In this document: piece by piece, positions 1 to 13,243 of the stretch
How positions within the stretch are numbered: position 1 is the stretch's first letter
Layout of the letters: each line of letters opens with the position of its first letter
Assembly (NCBI RefSeq): GCF_051622035.1
Contig: NC_135362.1
Coordinates: 21,537,001-21,601,000 of the forward strand
Length of the DNA stretch: 64,000 nt
DNA from: Arctopsyche grandis
Lineage: Eukaryota; Arthropoda; Insecta; Trichoptera; Hydropsychidae
Direction: 5' to 3'
Made by a program: the position numbers and the translations under genes
Notes under the pieces: model-generated
What the model was told of the DNA's origin: nothing
The model's database searches: none
What the model saw: only the letters and a program-made list of their open reading frames with translations

Positions 1-374
1 TGCCCTGTTTACATGCCGATTACAACCCTAATTGGGGTGGAGGTTGAAAACGATCCCCCGTTCAACGCCATTCACCTGAAGGACGCGCCAGTTGAAAAGT
101 TACACACATAACAAGTCACGAAAATTCGTATTGATTTAAGCCGAGTTTGGTTTTATTTTGTTTGGCCGCCCATTTGTCTGCGGGTTAATGTATCGTATCA
201 TAGACAGATCGATTTGAGTAGCGGTGCGTCGCGTGCTACACGTTAGTTCAGGCCTCACAGAAACAACTACATACATATATATGTATGTACATATTGAAAG
301 AATGAAAAACTTTATCAAAATAAAATACAGTCACACTATATGAGTAGTAACATTTGGGGTTTAATGCATTATGT
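1..374. other. Non-coding mbl intron DNA
   Basis: AT-rich sequence with no coding or RNA signal I can support. A short ATGTATGTACAT-type microsatellite lies at about 270-292. Short open frames here start at random and resemble nothing I recognise. Confidence 0.6.
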
Positions 375-668
375 ATCAAGTGTCATTGTAGTCATATTCA
401 AATAGTGGTGATAAATAGTCGGTAGGATGGTTTTGCCTATTTGACGAAGGATCGTTTCAACAATGAAATCAGATAAATTGGCAAACTTTTATAGGAAACG
501 ATCGACTTGGATTCACACATATGTATACAAAGTATTTCTGCAAGTCTAAACAGTAGTATTGCAGAAATACTTTGAATAAATTCTCTTCAATCAAGATCAA
601 CCCAGGGATTGAACCCGGGAACCTTTCGGCGGTTAGCATGACCGCAACCTCCGAGCTATAATGCTGAC
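375..668 (-). mobile_element. tRNA-derived SINE, copy 1
   Basis: Read on the minus strand, the element opens with a tRNA-like head (TAGCTCGGAGGTTGCGG as A-box region; GGTTCAATCCC as B box, about 602-666). A ~200-bp body follows, containing GTTTCCTATAAAAGTTTGCC and AATTTATCTGATTTCATTGT. The same body is found on the plus strand at 42731-43082, in the same order and with roughly 75-80% identity by eye. The body module also occurs, more diverged, at 40924-41040. Pol III promoter boxes plus a shared non-tRNA body define a SINE. The exact tail end is uncertain. Confidence 0.75.
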
Positions 669-3139
669 TTAATATGTACATATATCATGTAATCAGTACA
701 AAACCACATTAGTACATCGATTTGATAATTAATGCTGTCGAGATGACAGATGCTGCTTGATTGGAAATTATACATTTACATACAATGTACAGTAAATCGA
801 ACTCATTTCAATAGCTAATATATACATAGTAAATTCTACGCACCGTTGTCATCGATTAACATATGATCCGATTAATGTTTATATTTGGGTTCATATGGTA
901 ATGTTATATGATTGAGCTTGGCTGACGTACAAGCTATTGAACGTATAAGCATTGACCAAAACATTACATATGGGTGTAGGTTAATGAAAAATACGGAACA
1001 TTATTTCACGAATCTACGTATGTATGTACCTATATATGTATGTATGTATTCGAAAAATTCACAGAGGTGGATGCTTTTTTTATTTGATTTGAATAGGCTA
1101 TTTAGTTAGGAAGGATACAAAGTGATATTGAATGGAGGGTACATTCGATAGATTTATTCGACGTAGTGCGTGAAAAACCCGTACGAATGCTGGCACACAA
1201 AGGAGCTTGCTAGAGAGCTAGCGAATTTCATACTACGAGTGCGGGAGGGGGTGGCGCGTCTGGATTAGAATACATTCGCACGCGTTTCTTTGGCGGCTAC
1301 ATTTCGCATTCACGTCTCGGCGGCAGCAGAGCGCGCGACATGCAAACCTAATCCCTAGACACGTGGGGCGCCGACGACACGTGTCCCATCATTAGACAAC
1401 GACGGGACTATCGCGTTCGCATGCGCCCTACGGGAAAACTCACCGGCCCGGACGACACCTTGACGATGTAAATTGACAACTGACTTGATGATTACCTTAT
1501 ATTACTCGGCTGTAAGTCGAGAATAAAAAAAAATGGACCCGTGTATGTAATTTTGACAAGGTAAGTTGATGGCAATATTCAAAATCGAATAAAGTCAGAT
1601 AAGAAACGGTTATAGAATATGTGAGCGGTAATGTGTAAGCGGACACGTATTTCAATAGTTTCCTTATCGTTCAAGAGGCGAAGGTATGTATGTAGGTAGG
1701 TCGGAGGGAAGGTGGGGTGTGAGGGGTTTCTTCCTACACGATGTACGTTTTGCCGCGAACGAAAAGTAATGTTTGCATATCTGGGAACAGGAGGCGCGCA
1801 CTAACGACCGTCAAAAGGACATAAATCACATAAAGATGCACATGAATATTTTCCGGTGGAGCAGAGCAGCTCCTCCTTTTTTCAAGGTCCCATAAGGAGG
1901 AACGGCTGCGAGAAGATTACAGTTCGGTACGTTGCGTCGTAACGCCGACCACCCCTATCACACGACACAGCAATGTGTACATATATGGAAACAATAGGGT
2001 TGCTACATCATAATTTTAAATCGAAATATGCACAAACATGCTTTTTTCATACTAATTCTCCTGCTTGAGTTGTAAAATCTGTACAAAATGAATTTTACAA
2101 TGTAAATTACTATTACTGCACTTATGTATGTATACGAAGAAAATTTTGTAAGAAACGGACAAAATATGTATGTATTTGACCACAAGCTGGCGTCGTTAAA
2201 AAAACCTTTCAATGAATTCCAAACACTATGAATAACGTAGAGATTAGGAGATTGGTGCTCGTCCTCCACTGGTTTACTAGCGTTGATCACCTGATCTGGC
2301 GTTCGCGCCGAAAAGTACATATTAGGCAGTTAAGGTCCGTGCTTCATTCGGAGCTGGCAGGTTGACGGATCAAGAACAGTAAACTACTTCTACTACTTTT
2401 GATTTCGGAAATTCTGTCTACACGTCCACGGAACAAAACAAACATGCATATGTATGTCCCATTTATTATACATACATCGATTTTGGCAATTTTAGAACTA
2501 AAAATGTGATATTTACTAAGTAGTACTAAGTACTTTAGTTTGAATTTTTCAAATTTTGACATTCATTACAAATCAAAAATTAAAGCTCAGAATATACATA
2601 TAAACAAACATAAAAGCTTTCACGTATTGAAATTTTAAACGTTTAATTCCCAAAACCGACAATCATATTTATTCTATGTACGCAATTCGGCAGTTTATAT
2701 GTATGTATGTCATATTGAAGTGTAGTATCAATGGGATAATAATGTCCATTGAACGCTTTAAATAAATATTGAGTTTAAACACAATACATAAAGTATGTAT
2801 ATACAGATTTTAAGAATTAAGCGCTTCAAATACTCGATATGAATTGTTGATTTCCTTCAGCATCGTTACAAGGAGGAATCTTCTTAATACGAATTTACAA
2901 TGTGGCGTAATTAATCGGATAGCCAAAAATAAAAGCCCGTTTTAAATATTTTTGACGACACTTCGAACTCTACAAATATGGTATTTATTGATAATTTTGA
3001 ACCAATTTCGGAGTCGAGGCTTAGGCTTAGGTATATGTTTGAATTATTATTGTCGAAAACGGCACTTGTAAGATAACGGAATTGTTCCTATTATAGTCGT
3101 AAATAAATTTGAGTATAAGTTGGAATTATAGACGCGGTT
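669..3139. other. Non-coding intron DNA with a GC-richer patch at 1180-1470
   Basis: No exon, RNA gene or mobile element is recognisable. The patch at 1180-1470 is CpG-rich compared with its surroundings and contains dispersed CACGTG-like and GACGACAC words. The rest is AT-rich with ATGTATGT microsatellites (1018-1050, 1683-1700, 2698-2712). Confidence 0.5.
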
Positions 3140-3590
3140 TTATCATTTGACAACACGTGGCGGTTGGACGACGGCGTTGGGTGTTCGGCGAGTCTGTGGT
3201 GTGGGGGATGTGGGAGATGTGGGAGGAGGGTAGGCACGGAATCCAGCGTCGGAGCCGTGAATATGTAAAGCGGGCGGCGCTATTTTATTGCCGGTGAAGA
3301 ATTCAACCCGGTTGATATTTAATGAAACGTCCCGAGTCGAGAGGAAACTTTTATCGCGCGCCGTGGCACATTCCCGCGTGGAAATGAGTTTCCGATGGAT
3401 GGTCGCCGCTGCCGACGGAGACGGAGACGAAAACTCGATCAGGCGCCAACTAGATCAGGTGCGAACTTGATCAGGTGCGAACTCGATCAAGGAACGAGAG
3501 ACGCGGAAAAGTGCGAGAAGAAAACGTGTCGTATCGCGATCGCCGCGGAGCGTGTTGTATGTTCGCACGTGGTAAACGCAGCGTAATTTG
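3140..3590. other. GC-rich intronic island
   Basis: This stretch is clearly richer in G+C and CpG than its neighbours and holds the G-run region around 3200-3235 (GTGGGGGATGTGGGAGATGTG) and a 16-bp tandem repeat. The overlapping open frames have no family resemblance. It could be a regulatory element or an alternative mbl 5' exon, but no convincing splice site pair was found. Confidence 0.4.
3434..3497 (+). repeat. 16-bp tandem repeat, four units
   Basis: Four consecutive 16-bp units starting at 3434, 3450, 3466 and 3482, with consensus CTNGATCAGGTGCGAA. Units 2 and 3 differ at one position; unit 1 differs slightly (GGCGCCAA) and unit 4 is degenerate (GATCAAGGAACGA). A local minisatellite inside the GC-rich patch. 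Confidence 0.85.
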
Positions 3591-6500
3591 CAAAGATGCG
3601 CGCAACTGCCTATGTATATAGGAAACATCGTAAAAACGATAATATTATATCAAATATGTATGAACATACGTGCATATTTACACTTCAGATAATGCAATGA
3701 AAAATAATTGAGTCTTTCAAAACTTAGATTGGCGAAATGTAAATTCTTTAGAATGTGGGATGCTTACGATTCAATTCTATAAAAAAAAAAAGAAAACGAA
3801 GTTTTCCGACGAAACTCTGTCGCTTCAATAAACCATACAGTTTTCCTCCGTCTAGACGACAAAAGTTTACGGAAAATAAATGTGGAAAACCATTTAAGTA
3901 AGATCGTATTTGATATGAAAGAAAAACGTCAGTTTACTCAACATTGAAAAATTATTTATTAAGTACAAGGTCGATACAATAGATCACAATTTCCAAAAAA
4001 AAAAATTAAAGCCCACACATAGCGGACAAGCACTCCGTATATGGAAATATGATGATGGTAAAGCTCGGATTGCGACATGGCCAAGACCCATTAATAGTCT
4101 GGCACCTCACCAGAAGAATCAAAGGGCGGGGGCGAATATTTGCTTCAACTGTGAGAAGACATCGACAGAGAAGCCTTTTAGGGGCGGTATTGACGTAGCC
4201 TTCCCCGTTGGCGAGGTCACCCTAAATTGGCATTGAGTGAAAGCATAAAACGTCACTGTGACGGGAACGTTGATGTTATCACACAAAACCAATTTCGATC
4301 AGTCGGCAATGTTGACAACGAAGATTTGTTACACAAATACGCATTTAAATGTTTTCAATTTTTTATTTATTTATTATTATACTACACTGTCAATGGAAGA
4401 AAACGAACACGGTACATAATTTCGAAAATATTGTATCAGATACCGCAACGCGATCTGAAGGTTTATACGAGTGTGTAAGGTTTTTTGTTAAAATATTATT
4501 TCAGGGATCTTACAAATCTTGGCAGAGGCCTGTTTCCCGCGGAAAGAAAAGAAAAACAATTGTATGCTCATAATTCATAAATCTTTGAGCTGGCTGCGTG
4601 TGCCTCCGTAAGGGGGCCCATAAACAAAATAAACAAAACGCAAACGGAAAGCCGCCCCGTCGTATACTGTCTCGAAAAATATGGCACAAAAATGTGGATT
4701 ACTTGTGAAATATGAAGAGCTTCCCAAAAGACAGAGGGCGGGAGAGTAGCAACACAATCACAACGTAAAAACCAACCAAAATAAATTAAAAAAAAGACAA
4801 GACATAACAAAATAATATGTATATATAAGAATATAAAATCGTTAATTATGAAAAGGAGACGGCAAATCCCAATTCCTCGAATTTGTAACGATTTGCATGT
4901 ATAAATCAGGCTCAAAGAGAATCTACTGTAATTGGCAAATAATACGTACGGCAATTAGGCTGGCGGCGCGTGAGCTGAATATTTAACGTCCTCAACGCCC
5001 GATTGTCATCCCTAGTGGTTATTTTAGCGATGCTGTGCGCTCAATATACGATATCGGAGAAAAAATTAAAAGATTTATTCACGCGTTGATAGAATGGTCG
5101 CATAACTAACGAGACACATATCCGTTTACGTGGTTGCAAGTGGAATACGATACATTTAATTAAACGTTGCGCAATCACATATCGATATATAATAAAAATA
5201 ACTATACGGCAATTGGGTGTTCATTCGTAAAAAAAGTAGGAGTGTTGTAATGAAAACTGAAATAAAAAACTTGGTTTGATTTGCAATTGAAAACGAAGTC
5301 GTAGGAACCATTTAGGAGAGTAAAAAAGTTATAGTGCATAAACGCCTCAAAATAATGAGCAACGTGGATAGACTATTTAGTTGAAAAGACAAAGGCGGCG
5401 ATGGGAGGGCGTTAACCCTCCGCAAAAAGGGCGAGGGAGGACTGACATTTTAGCAGCACGTGTCCTCGAAAGCTAATCACGTTTTGGAGCAAAAATGTAG
5501 GACGGGCCACGGGCAAAGGCTTCACACTGTAAATGGCGATTTAATTCAAGAAAATTATTAAATGAAAAAACTTTTTTTCCCCTTAAAAACACAGATTGTA
5601 TAAGCACATAGAACAATAAATTCAGCAAATTGTAAATCAAATCATAGTAATAACTTTTTTATAAACCTTGAACTTTTTTTTTGCAAACTTCCACCCCTGG
5701 TATTTGCGCAATGGTGGAGTTTTTTTTTTCAATACATTTTATTTTCCTCGACCGCGAATCGCATTATGGAAGCGGTGGAGAGTAAAAACAAAACGTTTCT
5801 TTTTGTATCAATTGGCAACTAGGGAAACATAAATGGGCCTGTGAGGAATAACCGTAGGGCCCCGTCGGCATCTCTACATATGTACATACATAGAATCGCG
5901 TGAAAATTGCTCAGCTTCAATAAACTTATCCAGTCATCCCATGGCGACCGCTATTTTCGGCGCGCTCATTTCACACCAGTAATGACAAATATACATATGT
6001 AATGTATGTACACACACCACGGTATAATTTTCGATCTTAAAACGCAAAGGCGATATTAATTTAAACGCAATTTCTATAGCGTGATTACAATATAAATGCG
6101 CAAGCAAATAGGGGTAACTCGATAAGAATATATTATTGGGGTGCAAGTACTGGTTAGCGGGGTCGCGATTTCGAGACCTCGACCGGTGACCGTTACTATG
6201 ACATTTTGACCCCCCTCCCTTTCTGAATCGTTATTCAGAAGTGTTAGAATGTTGGCTAGCGGCCTTGAAGGGATATACACATTTATAAAAGACCACTGGT
6301 CAAATTTAACGGTCAGGGGTTAAGAAGCATAGGTGAGGAGTGACTGCGTCTATTTAGCATACGTATTCAAATTAGGCAGACACAAAGCGATATTATGTAT
6401 TATGTATTCCAATTCGATGCTTATAAGTTTTCGTTAGAGCTGAAATTTATCTTAAGACCTTTCAAGTGCCAAATATAACCGAAATAAATTCACATGACAA

Positions 6501-8325
6501 TGTCAAAATAGAATATGATTAGAGAAGTTGCAATTTTAATTACTAGCGTGACGTATTTTGATGACGAAGATTCGTAGTTTTGACGTCAATTCTCCTAAAG
6601 CAAAATAGATATTCGTAGCCAATACAAATCTGTTACAATGCCAATGGATTTACTTTGCTCATGTTTTATGTTATGTATTTGTGACACATTTATTTAGTAG
6701 ATTTATCGCAACGAAAATACAATTTAATTTAATATTTGTATGTGATGCGTTTGTTTTTAGCGAACTTACTGTTAAACTTGAACATTTTCAAATGCGATAA
6801 CATTGCTCAGTTAAATAAACGTGTTCACAAACAATCCAGAATGTCTATTTCGGCAAAAAAAATATGATAAGATAACCTTATCATTATGCTATAGACATGT
6901 GAATTAAATTGAAGGAAAAAGGAAACACAGTAAAACGAAATACATGCTATTTATAAATATAGCATTTTTGCAATTTTGAAAAAAATAAGTTACAATAAAT
7001 CTTAAATGAATTACAATTCGATTTACAGTAAAATTTATTGAAAAAAAAAATACAAATGGAGTTTTCCACACATTTGTGTATTTTTTAAATTAACATATCC
7101 GAGCTGGTTGCTCTACGGTTAGATCATTGGTCATGACACATTCGCGATGACTTAACGCAAGTGAGTCTCGTGATGTGAGCATACTTTATTAATAGATAAC
7201 CATGGTGGGCGGACACGGTTCATCGGGTGAGTGAGAAAACCGCGCGCCACTGGTTTAGACTCCATGTGCACCCACTTATGTACTTTTAAAATTAGTGGTC
7301 AACAACCGGAGAATAAAATAAAAACGTTCTGAGAGATATACACGTATCTATTCATTTCCGTATAATAGCTACCATGATAATTAACTGATGCCGATTATTG
7401 ATGAAACCTACAACTGACACGTGGAATAAAGATCAAAATACAAGACTAAACGCAATAAAATGTGAATATAATATGTATGAATTACATTACATTATGCAAT
7501 ATTATACATTTTTGGAAGTCATAAAATTTCCAACTACGTACATATTATGAATAAAAGACCAACTAATATAAAAGTTTAATGTTTGGTAGAAACTGTTATG
7601 TAGGCCGCTAATTTGATCCAGTGTATAGCAAATGTGGAGTAATTATTGTCAATGAATCTTGGTAAAAAAAAAGGGGGGCGAATAAATTCGATGAACGATT
7701 ACTCGCAAGAGAACAATTTCGTACACCTACACGAGCAATAACCAATTTTTCAACACATATATTCATTAAAACGACATGTTTTGTTCGAACGAAAACAATC
7801 GACCGACTCTGTATCCGTCTTAATTGACATTTCGTAAAAAAAAAAGTAATTATGACGAGGCACTTCCCCCGAGGGGGCTGCGTACAGCTTCCAACGCAAT
7901 TGCTAAATAATTATTCTATACGTTACCGAAGCTCTGCGGTTAGTTGCGTGTGTTGAAAATACGAGCATTGATCATCGGTATAATTATTCCGAGTAATTTA
8001 ATAATTTCGGCCCCTATTTTGGTTAATTTGTTGCGGGAAACAAACTCAGTTATGGCCATTTCGTTTTGAGTTTCAGCATCACCGATGAAAGCCACAGATG
8101 TGCAAATTTACATGGAAACAACTAAAATTATCGGATAATACGATATGTTTTATTGAAATGCAATTCAGAATGGAATAAATTGAAAATAGATACGAATTAA
8201 TCTATGTATATCTACAATAACTAGCATTCATTCAAAACGATTGAGTATCGTTGTTTGTTTTTTCGTATAAAAATTAATTTGAAACATCTTCATTTTTTAA
8301 ATATTTTTTTAGTATCGCGTTCAAA
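3591..8325. other. Non-coding mbl intron DNA
   Basis: About 4.7 kb of AT-rich sequence with homopolymer A runs and ATGT microsatellites. I see no conserved coding frame, RNA gene or bounded transposon. The open frames here are short and of biased composition. Confidence 0.55.
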
Positions 8326-8652
8326 ATAAGTGAAAGTGAAAGGTGTATTAAATAGATTGAATAAAATCTGTAGTGTTTCGCAATTCTCAATTCACATCAA
8401 TAATCTCAAAATTAGGCAGGGGTTGTCGCACAGTGTTGAGGTTCATATTTTGAGTATAATCATTACGTGCGATGATGGTATTTGGTACTTATGTATGTAC
8501 AAAACATCATATGTGTCACCTTGGGCAACCTGTCGTGGCACCTATGTAAGGTCGGCGTTAATATACATATAATGGATAAATAAATAAAGAACTAAATATT
8601 ATATATAGAAACTTTCTTGGTGTTAATGTTTTGAAAAAATATTGTAATACTG
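8326..8652 (+). mobile_element. MutS/MSH6-associated repeat, copy 1 (internally deleted)
   Basis: This segment aligns end to end with 58070-58617. Shared parts are AAGTGAAAGTGAAAGGT, ATCAATAATCTCA, AGGGGTTGTCGCACAG, the tail module CTTGGGCAACCTGT, AATGGATAAATAAA, and the flank AATACTGTA. It lacks about 230 bp present in the other copy, which is nearly all of the MutS-derived part; only GGGTTGTCGCACAG (GCRT) is left. It ends in a (AAAT)-type tail and then continues into flanking sequence shared with copy 3, so the duplicated unit is larger than the tail-bounded element. Confidence 0.7.
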
Positions 8653-8703
8653 TAGCTTCCTCTTTTTAATAAATAAATAAATAAATATCCAGAATTTTCT
8701 AGG

Positions 8704-8734
8704 CAATCAATACCTTTTTAAAAGGTATTGATTG
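8704..8734. repeat. Perfect 31-nt palindrome
   Basis: CAATCAATACCTTTT, one T, then AAAAGGTATTGATTG: 15-bp arms with a 1-nt centre. It sits about 50 bp after copy 1 of the MutS-associated repeat and just after an AAATA tail (8671-8690). It may be the fused termini of a lost foldback element. Too short to assign. Confidence 0.85.
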
Positions 8735-11700
8735 AGCCATGTGGTTGGCTGTCTTATCTGTGTGTATAATAATTGATAGAACATTTCAATACGTCAACTC
8801 AAATTTCCAACATAAGTTTTGTTGTTATGGCAACCAGTTAATTTGATTATTCACAAAAATAAAATCAAAGTGCCTAATGTCATTTTTATTGTTTTTTTTT
8901 CAAATACTTAATTGATATTTCAGAAATTAAAGTTGTAACATGCAACTGTGAGTTTCTCAAGAAAAAATTGCAATAGGTAGGCTGGAGAAAATTATAAGTA
9001 TAACAAGGAATAAGATATAGACGAAAACCTTTTTCACCCAGAAGCCGATTGATATTGGCGCGCGCCTGATTGACTGGTAAGTAATTGACAGGGGCGGTTG
9101 TAAATCGCGCCAGCAATTGGCCCAGCCCAATACTTGGCCTCGGTTCAACCGGTTGCCACGGGCGCATCATCACCATTCCGATACAATTTGTCGTCCATTG
9201 TTTGTTTTGTTTCGTTTCGACAAACGCAGGGAATGCAACTGGGACTAAATCGACCCGCACGGCCCTGGTTACATTCCCCATCGTTGTACGACTTTCGGAA
9301 TTCGGAGCGAACGTTTCGTGCCAGTCGCCGTGCAAACGATAAGCATTGCCTTTATAGCAGCTGTGTAAGCAATGCGATGCTTCGAATAACTACTATCTAC
9401 ATATAATACATACATACAACTTCAAAGAAGCATTTTGATTGTAATCATCATTGTCGGTATTATGAAAATATTTTCGAAAGTGCAATGGCAAAATTATCAT
9501 CTATGAAAATTGTGCGCATAACGTTTTATATTATATTTAAGCAAACAATGTAAGTAAGATACGAATATGCAGGGCAGAAAAGATAAGGTTTGCGGCCCAC
9601 ATCCGGCTTCTAACCGCGCAACGTCACGATATTTTTTATCGTTCAGGATGAACCACCAATTTGAATAAAATTTATAGTCAACAGGTTCGCATTAAAACTG
9701 ATGCAATTAAGCGAAAAAAATAAAATAAAACACAACGTTTATTTATGAGAATCTACAAATACACCGGCAAACAATATTTAAATTTAAAAAAAACAAAAAC
9801 GAAATCATAGATTACTTTTATATATCCAACCCTTCAAATATACATTAAATGCGGAGAGTCGTCCGAATTTTAAATTAGACGATATATCACGAGCAAATAC
9901 GCTCGGTATGTATTTGCACAGCTTTATCTGACTGCAGTGTTTGTATTGCAATAGGCCCGACAAATTGGCACATTTTATCGAGTGCGATAATACGGCCAAG
10001 TTCCAAATTTTCCGACGAAATTTCGGGAACGCGCGCGCGATGCATAAAACAAAAACGATAACGGAAAATTTCCAATCAGAATAATATGTAATATGTGTGA
10101 CCTGAAACGGGACAATCAAAAATAGCCAGATTAAATACAAAATGCACCTGATATAATTAATATTTATCACAGGTCACCGGTTCAAAGTATGTAGATAGTA
10201 ACACCGACAGTTCGCGTGTATGTCGTCTACACCGTCCTTGGGTGAAAATTGTTATCGAATTATGTGTTGTTTATTTTTAATATTACGTTGATATCGAGGA
10301 AAGTGACCTAATACGAGTGATCTCATTCAGAAGTGATACTGGCAAAAATGGGTACTCGGGGCTGAAAAAGGAAATAGGGGTAGATTCGCGTCGTAAGAAA
10401 TCGCACAACGTTAATAAATTACGACAGGTGTACGTAGGCAAGTTTATGTGCCTGGCTCGGGGGTTAAACTTATTCTGCTCCGACTGAATCGGAAAATACT
10501 TCCCCGGCCTTGTTTTCTTCCCCCCAGTGCGAACGGGATAAGCAGAATGGGCATGGGGTAAAAGAGATGTGGGGACGGAGGGGGTAGTCGTTTTTATTTA
10601 TGTTTTTGAGAAATTAAATTACTGGCCGAGCGTAACTGGTCTGACGTTTGCCAGACTAGAGAGATCCAAAGTCGAGCTCTTTGTTCAGCGGCCGATAACC
10701 TTTTTCAGAATGTAATTATAATCAGAAGGTAACTTTCATATCTTGACTTCTGCGCTAATAATATACGCTTATTTGCACATTTTCGATGCAATATTTCTTT
10801 CATTTTACATAACTGTATCCGACTTACTGGCTGTGTTTTCGCAATATCATATCGCCGAAGATAATGAAAGTCGCTTGAGCAAATTTGAAATGTTATAACA
10901 TTACGAAGTGGCATTTATATGAAAGAGATTGTGTTAAAAATGTCAAGCCACTGGACCGCAGATTTGACGAGAAAAGCGGAAAAGTTTTTCCTATATTTCA
11001 CTGCGGATTTTCTCTTTGTTGTTTTGAATTGCCAAAATACTTTATATTTTCACTTCTCAATCATCATCAGCATCATGCTGGATGTATGTATACAACAATA
11101 CTATTTTATTTTATGACTTTCATGCACAACTATCATTTGCTTATATTCTATACATTTCATTCCGCCCGTCTTACTATCCAGATCTCTTCTAAATTTCATC
11201 ATTAAAAAACTTAATTTTCGTTTATCCACATACATAACAAAACAAACGACTATTGTCAAGAAAAATTTTCACTAACCGTTTTTACAGCGAGGTTTGTTGA
11301 ATTTGTAACAGGTATGCGATAACCACTTGCATAACAATAGATTGCATTGATATTTCACAAAGTTCGTTATAGCGACTGATCATTTAAGCTTGCGTTCATC
11401 ATAACAGAAATTACATCTTTAGTAATCAGGCAAGAGTTCATACGAGATAATCGTAAATCATACGATAAATTGAGATCGATTTGTATGCACATTCTCCTAC
11501 TGTAGTCACAAATCTTTCATTCAGTCATGCCTGAGTGCCTCTGTTTCAAATCATTCCCCTAATCATAAGCATACATACCTAAGCTTCCTTTTAAATAGAA
11601 GTCCAAAAGGTTATTTCTTGATGAAAAATATAAATATATGTACAATGTGTCAATAATATGTGACTGTTCGAGCTGCCTTGTTCGAGAAGCTTTCATCAAC

Positions 11701-13057
11701 GATCGAGTCAACATTAACACTGTCGCGTCGGGCAAAGGGTCGGGAATTGCTCGCATGTATTTATGTTAATGAACCTGTATTTAGAGCGCTGTGCGTGGCA
11801 TGTCGACTTGATAACACGAGTGAGTGATTAGCCGAGTGATCATGGCATGTACCACGACACGCAGACCCCTAGTTTCAAAACTGGTGGGTGCGTCTGATAT
11901 CGTCCCGCCACACCCCCATTTTATCACTCTTAATACTGCCATATAAATTTATATACGTATATACCTGGCCACATTACAAATAAGACTAATTAAAGTCGAC
12001 TTAAAATAAACACTGTTCACTGGCAATTTCGCCACTTTTCCAATTCCTTTTTGCTAATTAATTTTTATAAGTGCGCTTTTGCGAATCATGCCACATTTCA
12101 TAATGTACGCAACTGGAGCGGAACTTCCGTTTTCAGATTCGCACACAAAAAACTGTTTCGTGTCCATGTGTGCGCTTTACGGCGAAAAATTACCTTTATT
12201 AAAAATTGTATTTTTTTTTTGTATGAAGTTAATTTGAATTTTAAAGCGCCTTATAAAATCGAAACATTACATAAAATGTAAAAAAATATACATATGAAAA
12301 TTAATAACCGTGCCGTTTGAGTTCAAGACTTTTCCATATATTATCCCAATATGGAGCGCGTGATACATCATATACCTATGGTAATAAAATTGTTATGCGT
12401 CAATATTATTTAAATAAACACGGACAAAAATGCAATTTTAGTATGGAAAAATGTGAAGAAAAACGACACGAAGTATGAAAAGATAGTCAAGGTTGGTTGG
12501 TATTGTTATATTACGTCAACTTTTATTTTCGATTCTTAGCTTTGCCTTAAAAAAAAACGAGCGATGGCCGTGGACAAACCGGTTTGATAAGACATATGGA
12601 GAGATGTACTGCATAAATTCATCATCCAAATGTGAACCGTGAATCATTAGTCTCAAAGTAAATTACAAGACAAATAAATTTTAAGAAGGTCCAAACTAAA
12701 AATAAATATTTATTGATAACGTCAAAAAATTCCACCCATGTACATATGTACGTGCGATTCAAATTGCTTTCGAAAAGCGTTCTGTAATTATTCGGGCCTA
12801 CTGCTGAGCGTTTAAATTGATTTCCATTGTGGAATATTGGAAACGAATGGAGAAAATAAATTTGGCCCGATTCATTTTATACATTTTCCTATATATTATG
12901 AATTATCAAAAAAAAATCATATAAAGAACGGAAAAATTGAAGCGATTCCACGTATTTTTTGAAAAAGTACACTTTAAATATAACTGTGATTAAAATGAAC
13001 TCGATAAAAATACAAAAAATTGAAATTGGAAATATAAAAATTAGATAAAATGTTTAC
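8735..13057. other. mbl intron immediately downstream of the coding exon
   Basis: Read on the minus strand this is the start of the intron after the zinc-finger exon, opening GTAAACATTTTATC at 13057. It is AT-rich. There is a modest GC patch at about 9040-9330, whose overlapping frames are not recognisable, and another at 10450-10700. No second mbl exon is visible. Confidence 0.6.
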
Positions 13058-13243
13058 CTTGATACTGTCGTAGCAAGCTGTGACCCTTCCATTCTGCACC
13101 TCGACGTTGGCAGGGGGATGCGCGAATTTGCACTCGGTGTCGGAGCGCGAGCACTTGTTCCTCTGGAATTCGCGGCAAACCTCCAGCTGCAGCCAGCGAG
13201 AATCTTTGCCGTTCAGCAGGCTGTTCATGCTAACCATCGCCAT
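13058..13243 (-). CDS. mbl: muscleblind (MBNL family) first coding exon, 62 codons
   Basis: This exon encodes the N-terminus of muscleblind, a CCCH zinc-finger protein that binds YGCY-containing RNA and controls alternative splicing. The 62 residues start [20 protein letters not shown] and contain zinc finger 1 as C23-x7-C31-x6-C38-x3-H42 ([20 protein letters not shown]). Residue 57 is the first cysteine of zinc finger 2, so the finger is split by the intron as in other insects. The exon ends ACYDSIK with AAG|GTAAAC, a good phase-0 donor (GT at 13057-13056). The ATG at 13243-13241 has a CAAAATGG context, and an in-frame TAA lies 12 codons upstream (13282-13280), so this is the true start. From memory of the family, the match to insect proteins is near complete; position 34 is Ser where fly has Pro. 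The next exon (GRCNREKPPC... in fly) is not visible in this window. Confidence 0.96.
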
